Assembly: GCF_014268595.2 (NCBI RefSeq)
Contig: NZ_CP077091.1
Coordinates: 1,324,501 to 1,388,500, forward strand
Reading direction: 5' to 3'
Length of the DNA stretch: 64,000 bases
Source: Pseudomonas hamedanensis
GTDB lineage: Bacteria > Pseudomonadota > Gammaproteobacteria > Pseudomonadales > Pseudomonadaceae
The notes beneath the pieces were generated by a model that searched no databases, was not told the origin of the DNA, and was given only the letters and a program-made list of their open reading frames with translations. Of the stretch, positions 43,462 to 51,847 are shown one piece after another. A program made the position numbers and the translations under genes. How positions within the stretch are numbered: the first letter of the stretch is position 1; each line of letters starts with the position of its first letter.

Positions 43462-44067
43462 ATGACATGCCGCATCATCATAGCCGACGATCACCCACTG
43501 TTTCGCGAAGCGCTGCAGCGCACCGTCCAGCGTCTACTGCCCGAGGCCGATATCGAAGAGGCTGGCGATCTCGCGGCCGTGCTGGCTTTGCTGCCGGTGG
43601 GCGCCGAGCCGGACACACTGATTCTCGATCTGCGATTTCCCGGGCTGACCTGCGTCGGTCAGTTAGCCGAACTGCGTCAGCATTGGCCGCGCACCACGCT
43701 GATCGTGGTGTCGATGGTCGATGATCAATCGCTGATCAACGAAGTCATGGCCGCCGGCATCGACGGTTTTATTGGCAAGAACATCGCCCCCGACGACATC
43801 GGCCAGGCGATTCTGGCGATCCGCGAGGGTGAAGTGTTGGTTAAGTTCGCGCCCTCGGGCTTGCTGCCGCTCGAGGCTGCCAGCGCCCTCACCCCTCGGC
43901 AGCAGGAAGTGTTGCGGCTGATTGCGCAGGGCAAGACCAACAAGGAAATCGCCCGGGCGCTGGACATTTCTCCCTTCACGGTGCGCATTCACGTGTCTTC
44001 TTTATTACGTACGCTGGATGTGCCCTCACGGGCTGCCGCCGCGGTGAAGTACGTTGGCTTGGTGTAG
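43462..44067 (+). CDS. LuxR/NarL-family response regulator
   Basis: A 201-residue protein. The receiver has acidic DD at 9-10, phospho-acceptor Asp56 in LILDLRFPG and Lys in [11 protein letters not shown]-terminal GerE-type helix-turn-helix (about 138-200) reads [20 protein letters not shown] then [20 protein letters not shown]. It is encoded head-to-head with the hybrid kinase across a 115-bp promoter region. Its targets are unknown. Confidence 0.9.
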   Translation: MTCRIIIADDHPLFREALQRTVQRLLPEADIEEAGDLAAVLALLPVGAEPDTLILDLRFPGLTCVGQLAELRQHWPRTTLIVVSMVDDQSLINEVMAAGIDGFIGKNIAPDDIGQAILAIREGEVLVKFAPSGLLPLEAASALTPRQQEVLRLIAQGKTNKEIARALDISPFTVRIHVSSLLRTLDVPSRAAAAVKYVGLV

Positions 44068-44104
44068 GAGTCGCCGCAGGCTGGACCCACATCTGCGGAA
44101 CGCC

Positions 44105-44617
44105 CTCGTGAGCAAGCTCACTCCCACAGGGTTTCCGGTGGTACTCAGATCCACGGCAACCCACGAAACCCAGTGTGGGAGCGGGCTTGCTCGCGAAAGC
44201 GGAGTGTCAGATACAAATGAACTACCTGACCCGCCGCCTTCGTGAGCAAGCTCACTCCCACAGTGTTTCCCCGCTGTAACCAAGATTCAAGGCAACCCAC
44301 AAAACCCAATGTAGGAGTGAGCTTGCTCGCGAAAGCGGTCTGTCAGATACAAATGAACTACCCGACCCGCCGCCTTCGCGAGCAGGCTCACTCCTACAGG
44401 ATTTCCGGTGGTACTCAGATCCACGGCAACCCACAAAACCGACTGTGGGAGCGGGCTTGCTCGCGAAAGCGGAGTGTCAGCCGCAGATGGATGACCTGAC
44501 GCGCCGCCTTCGCGAGCAGGCTCACTCCTACATCATTTCCGGTGGCACTCAGATCCACGGCAACCCACAAAACCCATTGTAGGAGTGAGCCTGCTCGCGA
44601 AAACGGAGTGTCAGTCA
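44105..44617. repeat. Tandem array of REP doublets (three full, two partial)
   Basis: Full doublets at about 44174-44262, 44309-44397 and 44443-44531 are flanked by a partial at 44105-44138 and a half at 44579-44615. They are separated by a conserved linker (TTTCCGGTGGTACTCAGATC, then CACGGCAACCCACAAAACC) that is the inverse of the linker in the 36746-37102 array. The period is about 134 bp. It fills the whole gap between the response regulator gene and the 44618 gene. Confidence 0.9.
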
Positions 44618-44986
44618 CTACAGTGGATGATTGTGTTGCTGCAGGATGGCCCTGGCTTGTCGGGTGAACCGGTAGGTCTTGTCGTTTTCCAGCACGATCA
44701 AGCCTTCGAGGCACAGGCGCTTGAGCACTTCGCGCACGCTGATGAACGACAACTGCGGTGACGACGACGCCACCCACGTATGGACCCCGTTGACTCCCGT
44801 CGAATGGCCGTCGCGGCTGGCAAGTACCAGCGCATTAAGCACTTTGAAACGGATCAGGCTGCTGCGCAGTCCGAAGTGGCGCAGCAGTTCACGAATGTGT
44901 TGATTGGCACTGCGATCGAACTCGCTGGGCAGTCGAGGGGCCGCGGGCCGAACGATAAGCGCCGCAGCGCCCGGATTGTTCAACAT
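44618..44986 (-). CDS. Small winged-helix regulator, Fur-like N-terminal domain
   Basis: A 122-residue protein. HIRELLRHFGLRSSLIRFKV, then LSFISVREVLKRLCLEGLIV and LENDKTYRFT, give the helix-helix-turn-wing of the Fur DNA-binding domain. There is no C-terminal dimerisation/metal domain with His and Cys ligands. I recall Pseudomonas homologues annotated as Fe2+/Zn2+ uptake regulation proteins. At the end of the siderophore locus, downstream of a TonB receptor, it may be a local regulator. That is inference. Confidence 0.65.
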   Translation of the reverse strand: MLNNPGAAALIVRPAAPRLPSEFDRSANQHIRELLRHFGLRSSLIRFKVLNALVLASRDGHSTGVNGVHTWVASSSPQLSFISVREVLKRLCLEGLIVLENDKTYRFTRQARAILQQHNHPL

Positions 44987-45040
44987 AACGAAGACTCCTT
45001 TTCTGAAATGTTCACGCAGCTATATATAGAGAGAAGAGTA

Positions 45041-45069
45041 CGCAGTCGCCGAATGATCCGGCGACTGCG
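45041..45069 (-). terminator. Terminator of the first TonB receptor gene
   Basis: An 11-bp perfect stem CGCAGTCGCCG/CGGCGACTGCG with a 7-base loop is followed on the minus strand by the T-rich TACTCTTCTCTCTATATA. It lies 17 bp after the receptor stop. Confidence 0.8.
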
Positions 45070-45085
45070 CCATTGCCGACCGGCG

Positions 45086-47326
45086 TCAGAAATCGACGGT
45101 GGCCGACAACTGCAAGGTTCGCGGAGAACCCGGTGAGAACGCACCGTAGGACGCCACACCCGACCAGTACTCGCGATCGAACACGTTCTGCACCGTGGCC
45201 CGGAACGTCGTCGGCCGGCCTTCGATCCTGGTCGCATACCGGGCGCCGGCGTCGAAACGGGTCCAGGCATCAAGCTCCTGGGTATTGGCCTGGTTGACGT
45301 ACTGGCGATCGGTGTAAATCGCGCCGCTGGTGAGGGTGAAGCCCTCGATCCATGGTGTATCCCACTCGGCCCACAGGTTGGCTTGCACGTCTGGCACACC
45401 GACTGGTTTGTTGCCCCGATTGGCGGCGGTCGCCGAGTCGGTCAGCTCGCCGTCGAGTACGGTCACGCCCCCCATCAAGCGAGTGCCCTTGGCGACTTCA
45501 CCGTACATGCTCAACTCGACACCACGGTTGCGTTGTTCGGCCTGCACCGAGAACACATTGCCGACACCGACCTCGCCACTCGGCTTCTCGATCTGGAACA
45601 ACGCCAGGGACGTCATGAACGTGCCGTGTTCGTATTTGACCCCGACTTCATGCTGCTTGGACTCGTACGGCGCGAAGGTTTCCCCGGCGTTGACCGCCGT
45701 GCCCGGGGCGATGTCGCCTTTGCTCAAGCCTTCAACATAATTGTAGTAAAGCGAGACGTCTTCCCAAGGCTTGACCACCACACCGACCAGCGGCGTAGTG
45801 GCGTTGTCGCTGTACCTGGAGCTGACTGCACCGCTGGCGTTGTAGTTACGCGACTCGATCTCCTGGCGGCGCACGCCCAGGGTCAGCTGGAAGCGGTCAT
45901 CGAGCATCGACATCGTATCGGTCAACGCCACGCCCGACAGTTCCGACTCGGACACCCGCAGGACTTTCGGCGCGTTGAGATACTGCCGCGGCGCATCAAC
46001 CGGGTGGTAAATGTTCGAAACAATCGCGGTGCCATTGTTGATGCCACGCGACAGCTCATCCTGATAACGCGTGGCCATAACGGTGGTGGTGTGGGTGATC
46101 GGGCCGGTGGCGAACACACCACGGATACCGACATCGGCGGTCGAGCGATCGACGTTAAATTTGTAGTAGCCAGGCACGTTGCTGGTGTCGCCCGCGTCGT
46201 TGAGGATGCGCGGAACCTGGTCGGACAGGCGCTTGACGTCCGAGCGGCCACCGCCGGCATGCGCAAATACAGTCACCGCGTCATTGAGGTCATATTCGCC
46301 GCCGAGCAACGCCGATTGTTCCTGGGTGTCCGACCAGCCCCAATCCTGTGGCAGGTTGGTGCGACCGTTGGGCGCCGAGGGCACGTCTACGCCTGGGGCG
46401 ATGGTGAACGGTCGCGACGCCGCTTCCCAGCTTTCCTTCTGGCTGATGTAGTCCAGGTTCAGGCGCAGGCGTTCGCCACGATAATCCAGGGCAATCGCGC
46501 CGACGCCGAGGTCACGGTGCTGATCGTCGATCGCTGTGTCGCCGCCCTGCAGGTTGCCGTTGAAGCGCACGCCGAACTGATTTTCCGAGCCGAATCGGCG
46601 ACTGACATCGAGGTGCCCGCCGACCTGGGAGTCGGACGCGTATGAGCCGGTAAACCGGGTCAGGTCTTGGTCCAGCGGACGCTTGGGCACGATGTTGATC
46701 ACGCCGCCAACGCCACTGTTGGGCGACAGCCCGTACATCAGCGCACCCGGCCCCTTGAGCACTTCGACCCGCTCGGCGTAGTCAGTGAACACGCGGTAGT
46801 TTGGTGCCACGCCATACACACCGTCGAAGGCCAGTTCGCCAATGTTGCCTTCGCCAATCGGGAAGCCGCGGATGAAAAACGAGTCGACGATCCCGCCGGT
46901 CTGCCCGGTGGAGCGCACCGAAGGGTCACGCTCCAGCGCATCGGCGACGGTCACGGTCTGCAGGTCGGCGAGGGTCTTGGCGGTGTAGCTGGTGAGGCTG
47001 AACGGCGTGTCCATCACGTCTTTGTTGCCCAGCATCCCCAACCGCGCCCCGCGCGCCACCTGGCCGCCGGCGAGTGTCTCTGGCAAGGCGGTTGCGCTGT
47101 TGTAACGGGCGTTGATGTTGGTCGTGTCGAGGGTCAGCGCGTCCTTGCTGGCGTCGACCGGCGCCACTGGCGCAGCGTTCGCGGCCTGATCGGCGGCGGC
47201 AGCGGATTGCCCAGCGCCGGCGGCCCAGGCATTGGCGCTTCCTGCGACCAGAACGAAATTCAGCATGGCGGTGCGCACGGCGAGTGTTAACACCCGCTCA
47301 CCGCAAGGACGACTGACAACAGGCAT
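45086..47326 (-). CDS. TonB-dependent siderophore receptor (no signalling domain)
   Basis: A 746-residue outer-membrane receptor. A signal peptide ends near NAWAAGAG. The plug domain has SVRSTGQTGGIVDSFFIRGF, VEVLKGPGALMYG and GVGGVINIVPKRP. The beta-barrel ends in the outer-membrane signature LQLSATVDF with a terminal Phe. Unlike its paralogue at 59031 it lacks an N-terminal STN domain. The two are close paralogues: the last ~50 residues differ at only a few positions. A promoter block upstream is shared with the paralogue. It probably takes up the ferric form of the locally made siderophore. Confidence 0.9.
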   Translation of the reverse strand: MPVVSRPCGERVLTLAVRTAMLNFVLVAGSANAWAAGAGQSAAAADQAANAAPVAPVDASKDALTLDTTNINARYNSATALPETLAGGQVARGARLGMLGNKDVMDTPFSLTSYTAKTLADLQTVTVADALERDPSVRSTGQTGGIVDSFFIRGFPIGEGNIGELAFDGVYGVAPNYRVFTDYAERVEVLKGPGALMYGLSPNSGVGGVINIVPKRPLDQDLTRFTGSYASDSQVGGHLDVSRRFGSENQFGVRFNGNLQGGDTAIDDQHRDLGVGAIALDYRGERLRLNLDYISQKESWEAASRPFTIAPGVDVPSAPNGRTNLPQDWGWSDTQEQSALLGGEYDLNDAVTVFAHAGGGRSDVKRLSDQVPRILNDAGDTSNVPGYYKFNVDRSTADVGIRGVFATGPITHTTTVMATRYQDELSRGINNGTAIVSNIYHPVDAPRQYLNAPKVLRVSESELSGVALTDTMSMLDDRFQLTLGVRRQEIESRNYNASGAVSSRYSDNATTPLVGVVVKPWEDVSLYYNYVEGLSKGDIAPGTAVNAGETFAPYESKQHEVGVKYEHGTFMTSLALFQIEKPSGEVGVGNVFSVQAEQRNRGVELSMYGEVAKGTRLMGGVTVLDGELTDSATAANRGNKPVGVPDVQANLWAEWDTPWIEGFTLTSGAIYTDRQYVNQANTQELDAWTRFDAGARYATRIEGRPTTFRATVQNVFDREYWSGVASYGAFSPGSPRTLQLSATVDF

Positions 47327-47357
47327 GACGGTGGGATCCTTTTCATCGAGGGAAAAT

Positions 47358-47402
47358 GGTAATCACTCCTATTGCCAGTCGATCTGCGAAAAAGTATCAC
47401 CC
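47358..47402 (-). promoter_or_regulatory. Receptor promoter block, paired with 58955-58991
   Basis: On the minus strand it reads GGGTGATACTTTTT, six variable bases, then TCGACTGGCAAT. Both ends are identical to the block before the second receptor gene, at the same 76-bp distance from the start codon. It is probably the promoter for the FecI-type sigma factor encoded at 57441. The adjacent GGAGTGATTACC may be part of a Fur site. Confidence 0.65.
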
Positions 47403-47430
47403 GCAGTAAAGATTTTTTACCGTAGCGCGA

Positions 47431-47838
47431 TCAGGCGCCGAGATAGAGCCGTTGCAACGGTATCGCGACCACCGGCAGTGCCGGGTCGAACGCGTGACGC
47501 GTGGTCTTGTACGGAAAAATCTCGCCACGGGCGATGGTGCTGAAAATCTGCGCCACTTCGAACGCCTGCCCGGTCCGCCAGTGCCGCACGCACACCCGCG
47601 GATCGCCGTAGTCGAGCTGGATGCAGGGCACCCGCTTGAGGCCCAGCTGCAACGCCGCGGTGAAACGGTGATTGCCGTCCATGACGATGCCACGCGAACG
47701 CTCTACGATGATCGGCTCCAGCCAATGCCCGGCGCGAACAATCGACTCGCGCAGTCTCGTCACGTTGGCCGGGTCGACCTGCTCGGACTGCAACACTTCG
47801 CACAGCGGCCGCAACGCAATCTGATAACCGTGATCCAT
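47431..47838 (-). CDS. ParB/Srx-fold protein, SbnI/SerK-like free serine kinase (predicted)
   Basis: A 135-residue protein; ATG 47838 follows AGGAG. VDPANVTRLRESIVRAGHWL, then EPIIVERSRGIVMDGNHRFT and AALQLGLKRVPCIQLDYGD, is the ParB/sulfiredoxin-like nucleotide fold with the DGNHR motif. SbnI of staphyloferrin B loci belongs to this fold and phosphorylates free L-serine to O-phosphoserine, the substrate of SbnA. An SbnA-like gene is present at 50776, so the same role is proposed. It lacks the C-terminal regulatory part of SbnI, matching the short archaeal SerK-like core. Confidence 0.72.
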   Translation of the reverse strand: MDHGYQIALRPLCEVLQSEQVDPANVTRLRESIVRAGHWLEPIIVERSRGIVMDGNHRFTAALQLGLKRVPCIQLDYGDPRVCVRHWRTGQAFEVAQIFSTIARGEIFPYKTTRHAFDPALPVVAIPLQRLYLGA

Positions 47839-47860
47839 GGTGATCTCCTGATTCCGCGAC

Positions 47861-48751
47861 TCAGCAGGCGTCAGCACGGGCAACCGGCGCATGCTGGCTG
47901 GCGACGTCGAGCAGGCGCTGGGCGTGTTCGATCAACGGCAAATCGACCATCTCGCCGTCCACTTGCACCGCATGGCTACCGGTTGCCACCGCGCGCATCA
48001 CCCGGTCGGCCCACGCCAGTTGGCGCGAGTCCGGCAGGAAGGCGCGCTGCACCGTGGTCAGTTGGCCAGGGTGAATACACAGCTTGGCGCCAAACCCCAG
48101 CGAACGGGCGTACTGCGCGTCCTTGGCAACCACCGCCAGGTCGCTGATCGCCGGCGTCACGCCATCGATCGGCGCGGGCAAATCCGCCGTGCGCGAGGCC
48201 AGCACGATGCGGTTGCGGGCGAACAGAAACGCCTCGGGAACCTGGCTGCAGTTGATATCGAGGGCGAAATCCAGCGAGCCGAACGCCAGCCGCGCCACGC
48301 CGGGAATCGCCGCAATCGCCTCGACCTGTTGCAGGCCCTTGGCGGTCTCGATGATCGCGACGATCTGCAACTGCGGCTGCCACGCCAGCAGTTGCTCCAC
48401 CACCGGCGCCAAGGCCTCGGGGCATTCGGCCTTGGGCAGGAAAATGCCGTCGCAACGCTCGGGATAACAAGCGTCGCGCAGCCACGTCAGGTCCTGGCGA
48501 AACAGCGCGCTGCTGACGCTGTTCAGGCGGATGTAACGCTCGCAGGCAACGCTCGGCGCCGTCTCCTGCCAGGCCCGGATCGCGGCGCGCGCGGCGGCTT
48601 TGCTGTCCGGATGAACGGCGTCCTCGAGATCAAGGATGATCGCGTCCGGCCCCGCTTCGCAGGCTTTGGAAAAACGCTCGGGGCGGTTGCCCGGGACGAA
48701 CAGGTAGCTGATGGCGAGGCGGGTTTTGCCGCTGAGTCGATCAGATTGCAT
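47861..48751 (-). CDS. HpcH/HpaI aldolase / citrate lyase beta-like enzyme (candidate citrate synthase for the siderophore)
   Basis: A 296-residue TIM-barrel protein; ATG 48751 follows AAGGAG. SYLFVPGNRPERFSKACEAG, DAIILDLEDAVHPDSKAAAR, GIFLPKAE, IVAIIETAKGL and LAFGSLDFALDI carry the metal and CoA-binding residues of the CitE family. In staphyloferrin B loci the related-fold SbnG makes citrate from oxaloacetate and acetyl-CoA. Its place first in the divergent arm of this NIS locus suggests an equivalent role, supplying citrate independently of the TCA cycle. CitE-like malyl-CoA or citramalyl-CoA lyase activity is the alternative. Confidence 0.75.
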   Translation of the reverse strand: MQSDRLSGKTRLAISYLFVPGNRPERFSKACEAGPDAIILDLEDAVHPDSKAAARAAIRAWQETAPSVACERYIRLNSVSSALFRQDLTWLRDACYPERCDGIFLPKAECPEALAPVVEQLLAWQPQLQIVAIIETAKGLQQVEAIAAIPGVARLAFGSLDFALDINCSQVPEAFLFARNRIVLASRTADLPAPIDGVTPAISDLAVVAKDAQYARSLGFGAKLCIHPGQLTTVQRAFLPDSRQLAWADRVMRAVATGSHAVQVDGEMVDLPLIEHAQRLLDVASQHAPVARADAC

Positions 48752-49366
48752 GGCGTTGCTCCTTGGGTGTGAACCAGTCGTGGTTTCGAACAATTTTCGA
48801 GCCCCTGAACGGGCACAAATCCCCAGTGTTTCGGGGGTTTGCTGCAACAACCGTTAACACCTTATTGTTCAAGCAATTAACGGTGTTTTTTATCTCGGGG
48901 CGAGCGAGTCCTTGAGCGTGTAAATACACGTTCATGGATTCCCCTTGCGCAGGTGTTTATTCAAAAATATTTGAAAACCTTACTTGATAATCGTTCCTGT
49001 TCGCAATATTGTTCACGCCGCCAAGAGGAACTATCCTCGGTTCAACGTCAGTCAGCAGCGTCTCGGGAATTACCTGTCAGTGATGTCACTTAAACATCAG
49101 CCACGGGTATTTAACAGGGTTTGGTCCGCAACTAACGGCCAATTGATACGTCCGTGCAAACCTTAGGGATTGGGGTGCTCATGTCATTGTTTCGTGAAAT
49201 ATTTATTACGATTGTCAGTTCGGATCCAATAACGACTTTTATTCGGCGTCCGCCACCAAACCGTTTACCGCCTCGTATCTGACGGGTCGAAACAGCACGT
49301 AAATCGATAACAGACCTGTTATCGAGTTATCTATGGCGAGGTTATTTTCCAGCGCCGGGGTTAACT
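48752..49366. promoter_or_regulatory. Divergent promoter region of the siderophore locus
   Basis: A 615-bp AT-richer gap between the two biosynthetic arms with no convincing gene. It should hold both promoters. AATATTTATTACGATTGTC (49198-49216) matches the Fur consensus at 12 of 19 positions, and GATAATCGTTCC near 48985 is another weak candidate. A perfect palindrome lies at 49304-49325. Confidence 0.45.
49304..49325. promoter_or_regulatory. Perfect inverted repeat 42 bp before the decarboxylase gene
   Basis: TCGATAACAG and CTGTTATCGA are exact 10-bp complements separated by AC. The short 2-base gap makes it a better protein-binding operator than an RNA hairpin. The regulator is unknown. Confidence 0.55.
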
Positions 49367-50761
49367 ATGCCTGAAGTAAATAAAGCCTCTATGCAAACAG
49401 ACACTAAAGTCCATCATCCTCATGCGTTAACACCGCTGATCGACCCGGTTATTTCCGCGTTTATCAACAAGTTCCCCGATACTCTTACAGCGCTGGTCGA
49501 ACAACACGGCTCTCCGCTGAATGTCGTCTGGCCCCATGCCTTTGAACTCAATACGCAAGCGCTGCTGGCGGTGTTGAAACAGCACTCAGTTGCCCACGCC
49601 ATTTTCTACGGTGCCAAGGCAAACAAGTCGCAATGCCTGCTGAGTGCGGCGGCGACTTCGGCAATTGGCGTCGATGTTTCGAGCCTCTACGAACTGCAGG
49701 CAGCCCTGCGGGCAGGTACACCAGCGGCAAAAATATGCGCCACGGGACCGGCAAAAACGGCGGCATTCCACCAGGCGCTGATCAGCGCCGGCGCTCTGAT
49801 TTGCGTGGACTCGCTGGAGGAATTCGACCATCTGAAAGAGCTGCTCGAAGCTCAGCCCCTGCCGATAAAAGCCCGGGTTCTGCTGCGTTATCGGGCGAAA
49901 AGCTGCGCAAAGAGCCGATTCGGCATGGACGCGCAAGACCTGCTCGACAGCCTGCAACGCCTCGCGACAGACACCGCGAGCCTGGTCTTCGAGGGGTTTC
50001 ACTTTCATCTCGGCGGCTATGGCTTCGAATCCCGCGTACAGGCGTTTCGCGAGGTCAGCGGATTCGTCGAGGCGGCGAGGGAAATGGGTTTGAATCCGCA
50101 GATGATCGATATCGGCGGTGGCCTGCCGATTCGGTATGTCGACCCACAGGACTACACCCGATTTCTGCAAAATGACAATATCCCGAGCCACTATTACCAC
50201 CAGAAAGTCCCGGCTGATTATTACCCTTACGGCGGTGACTTGACGGCGGCGCAATGGTTAACGTTATTTCTCGAAGCCGAACATTCCGCGGGGCTGTCCA
50301 TCGCCGGTTATTTAAATCAGCAAAATATTACTCTGGCCCTGGAACCGGGTCGGAGTCTGGTCGATCAGGCGGCCATTTCAATCTTTCGCATCACCCGCAC
50401 CAAGAAACTCGCCGACAGCAAGACTGTCATTTTTGTCGAAGGCAGTAGTTTCAGTGCTTGCGAAACCTGGTTTGCTTCTGAATATCTGGTTGACCCGATA
50501 CTGATCAGTACAGAACAACAGACGTCCACACCCTGCCAGGCGTATATCGCCGGGCACAGCTGTCTGGACGACGATGTCATTACTTATCGCCTGATTAACT
50601 TCGCCTGTGAGCCACGGCGTGGCGACTTGTTGATTTACATCAACACCGCCGGCTATCAGATGGACTTGCTGGAAAACGAGTTTCACCGCCATCCCCTGCC
50701 CCGTCGGTTGATGGCGACCTGTTGTACGGAAGGTAAATATGCGTTTACACCTGACTACTGA
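49367..50761 (+). CDS. Type III PLP-dependent decarboxylase (SbnH-like)
   Basis: A 464-residue alanine-racemase-fold decarboxylase. PLP Lys84 sits in FYGAKANKSQ, with GVDVSSLYELQAAL, FHFHLGGYGFESRV, DIGGGLPIRY, and the phosphate site EPGRSLVDQA. It is related to diaminopimelate and ornithine decarboxylases. Homologues in NIS loci (SbnH, AcsE, PvsE, FslC) decarboxylate either a free diamino acid or a citryl-diamino acid intermediate. With an SbnA-like gene next, the probable substrate is 2,3-diaminopropionate or its citryl amide, giving a diaminoethane unit. ATG 49391 is an alternative start. Confidence 0.82.
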   Translation: MPEVNKASMQTDTKVHHPHALTPLIDPVISAFINKFPDTLTALVEQHGSPLNVVWPHAFELNTQALLAVLKQHSVAHAIFYGAKANKSQCLLSAAATSAIGVDVSSLYELQAALRAGTPAAKICATGPAKTAAFHQALISAGALICVDSLEEFDHLKELLEAQPLPIKARVLLRYRAKSCAKSRFGMDAQDLLDSLQRLATDTASLVFEGFHFHLGGYGFESRVQAFREVSGFVEAAREMGLNPQMIDIGGGLPIRYVDPQDYTRFLQNDNIPSHYYHQKVPADYYPYGGDLTAAQWLTLFLEAEHSAGLSIAGYLNQQNITLALEPGRSLVDQAAISIFRITRTKKLADSKTVIFVEGSSFSACETWFASEYLVDPILISTEQQTSTPCQAYIAGHSCLDDDVITYRLINFACEPRRGDLLIYINTAGYQMDLLENEFHRHPLPRRLMATCCTEGKYAFTPDY

Positions 50762-50775
50762 AGGGAACAATAGCG

Positions 50776-51819
50776 ATGATATTAAATAAAGTTTCAGACT
50801 TGATCGGTAACACACCGATGCTGGCTATCGATGTTCCGGACAGCAATGCCCGTTTGCTGTTAAAGATTGAAAAGAATAATCCCGGCGGCAGCATCAAAGA
50901 TCGCATGGCACGCAATATGGTCCTGGCGGCCCTCAAGTCCGGGCGCCTGAAACCCGGCGGCGTGGTGGTCGAGTCGTCCTCGGGCAACACCGGAATTGGC
51001 CTGGCCATGGCCGCTGTCGAATTTGGCCTGCATTTTATCGCCGTGGTCGATCACCACGCCGCGCAAGACAAGATCGCCGTGATGAAGGCCCTCGGCGCTG
51101 ACATCCGTTTCGTCAAAGGCAGCTATCGCGAAGACGAAGTCGCCGTGGTCGAGCGCCAGCGCCTTGCCGCCGAACTGGCGTCGGAGATCCCCGGCGCGGT
51201 GTTCATGAATCAGTCCGACAATGCGGCCAATGCCGGCGGCTACAGTGATTTCGTTCGCGAAACCATCGCTCAGGCCAACGGGGTGATCGGCGCTTACGTC
51301 GGCTGCGTCGGTACCGGCGGTTCGATGACCGGCATCGCCCGCGGCCTGAAAGTGCACAACCCTGACACTGTGACCGTTGGCGTCGAACCGGCCGGCTCGA
51401 TTGTGTTCGGCCACCCCGGCTATCCCTACTACCAATCGGGAACCGGTACGCCGGCGGGTGACACCGTCGGTCTGGTGCTCGATTACAGCTGCATCGACCT
51501 GGGCGTGCAGGTCACCGATGCCCAGGCGTTCGAAACCGCGCGTTACATCGCTCGCAACCTCGCCCTGCTGGTCGGTGGCTCGACGGGCGGAGCGATTTAC
51601 AAGGCACTGGAGCTGATCCACAAAGGCGTGCTGACCGGCAACGTCGTGGTGCCGGTGGCTGACGGCGGCGAGAAATACCTGCACACCGTGTTCAACGAAC
51701 AGTGGCTGCAGGAGCGCGACCTGATCGATCCGGGCATCGCCCCGCAACTGGACGCCTGGCTGGGCAAGACCCAATGGCTGGAATCCGTTTCCGCGCCGCT
51801 GCAACTGAGCGTCGCATGA
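50776..51819 (+). CDS. SbnA-like 2,3-diaminopropionate biosynthesis synthase (cysteine synthase family)
   Basis: A 347-residue PLP enzyme. Lys41 in NPGGSIKDRMA, ESSSGNTGIGLAMAAVEFG, the phosphate loop GTGGSMTG and GGSTGGAIYKAL are cysteine-synthase-family signatures. SbnA joins O-phosphoserine with glutamate to form N-(1-amino-1-carboxy-2-ethyl)glutamate. The operon context (NIS synthetase, dehydrogenase next door, SerK-like gene in the divergent arm) supports this role over plain cysteine synthesis. GAAGGG precedes the ATG. Confidence 0.82.
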   Translation: MILNKVSDLIGNTPMLAIDVPDSNARLLLKIEKNNPGGSIKDRMARNMVLAALKSGRLKPGGVVVESSSGNTGIGLAMAAVEFGLHFIAVVDHHAAQDKIAVMKALGADIRFVKGSYREDEVAVVERQRLAAELASEIPGAVFMNQSDNAANAGGYSDFVRETIAQANGVIGAYVGCVGTGGSMTGIARGLKVHNPDTVTVGVEPAGSIVFGHPGYPYYQSGTGTPAGDTVGLVLDYSCIDLGVQVTDAQAFETARYIARNLALLVGGSTGGAIYKALELIHKGVLTGNVVVPVADGGEKYLHTVFNEQWLQERDLIDPGIAPQLDAWLGKTQWLESVSAPLQLSVA

Positions 51820-51847
51820 CCCACCCTTCACACAGGAACGCCTCTCG

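Noticed and set aside
44105..44617. Regularly spaced repeats that could suggest a CRISPR array
   Set aside because: The repeat unit is a palindromic REP doublet of ~89 bp, the linkers are conserved rather than unique, and no cas genes are present.
45383..46645. 420-codon plus-strand open frame inside the first TonB receptor gene
   Set aside because: Shadow of a well-supported receptor with signal peptide, plug, barrel and terminal Phe.
48984..49166. 60-codon frame in the siderophore divergent promoter
   Set aside because: No ribosome site, and the composition looks non-coding.
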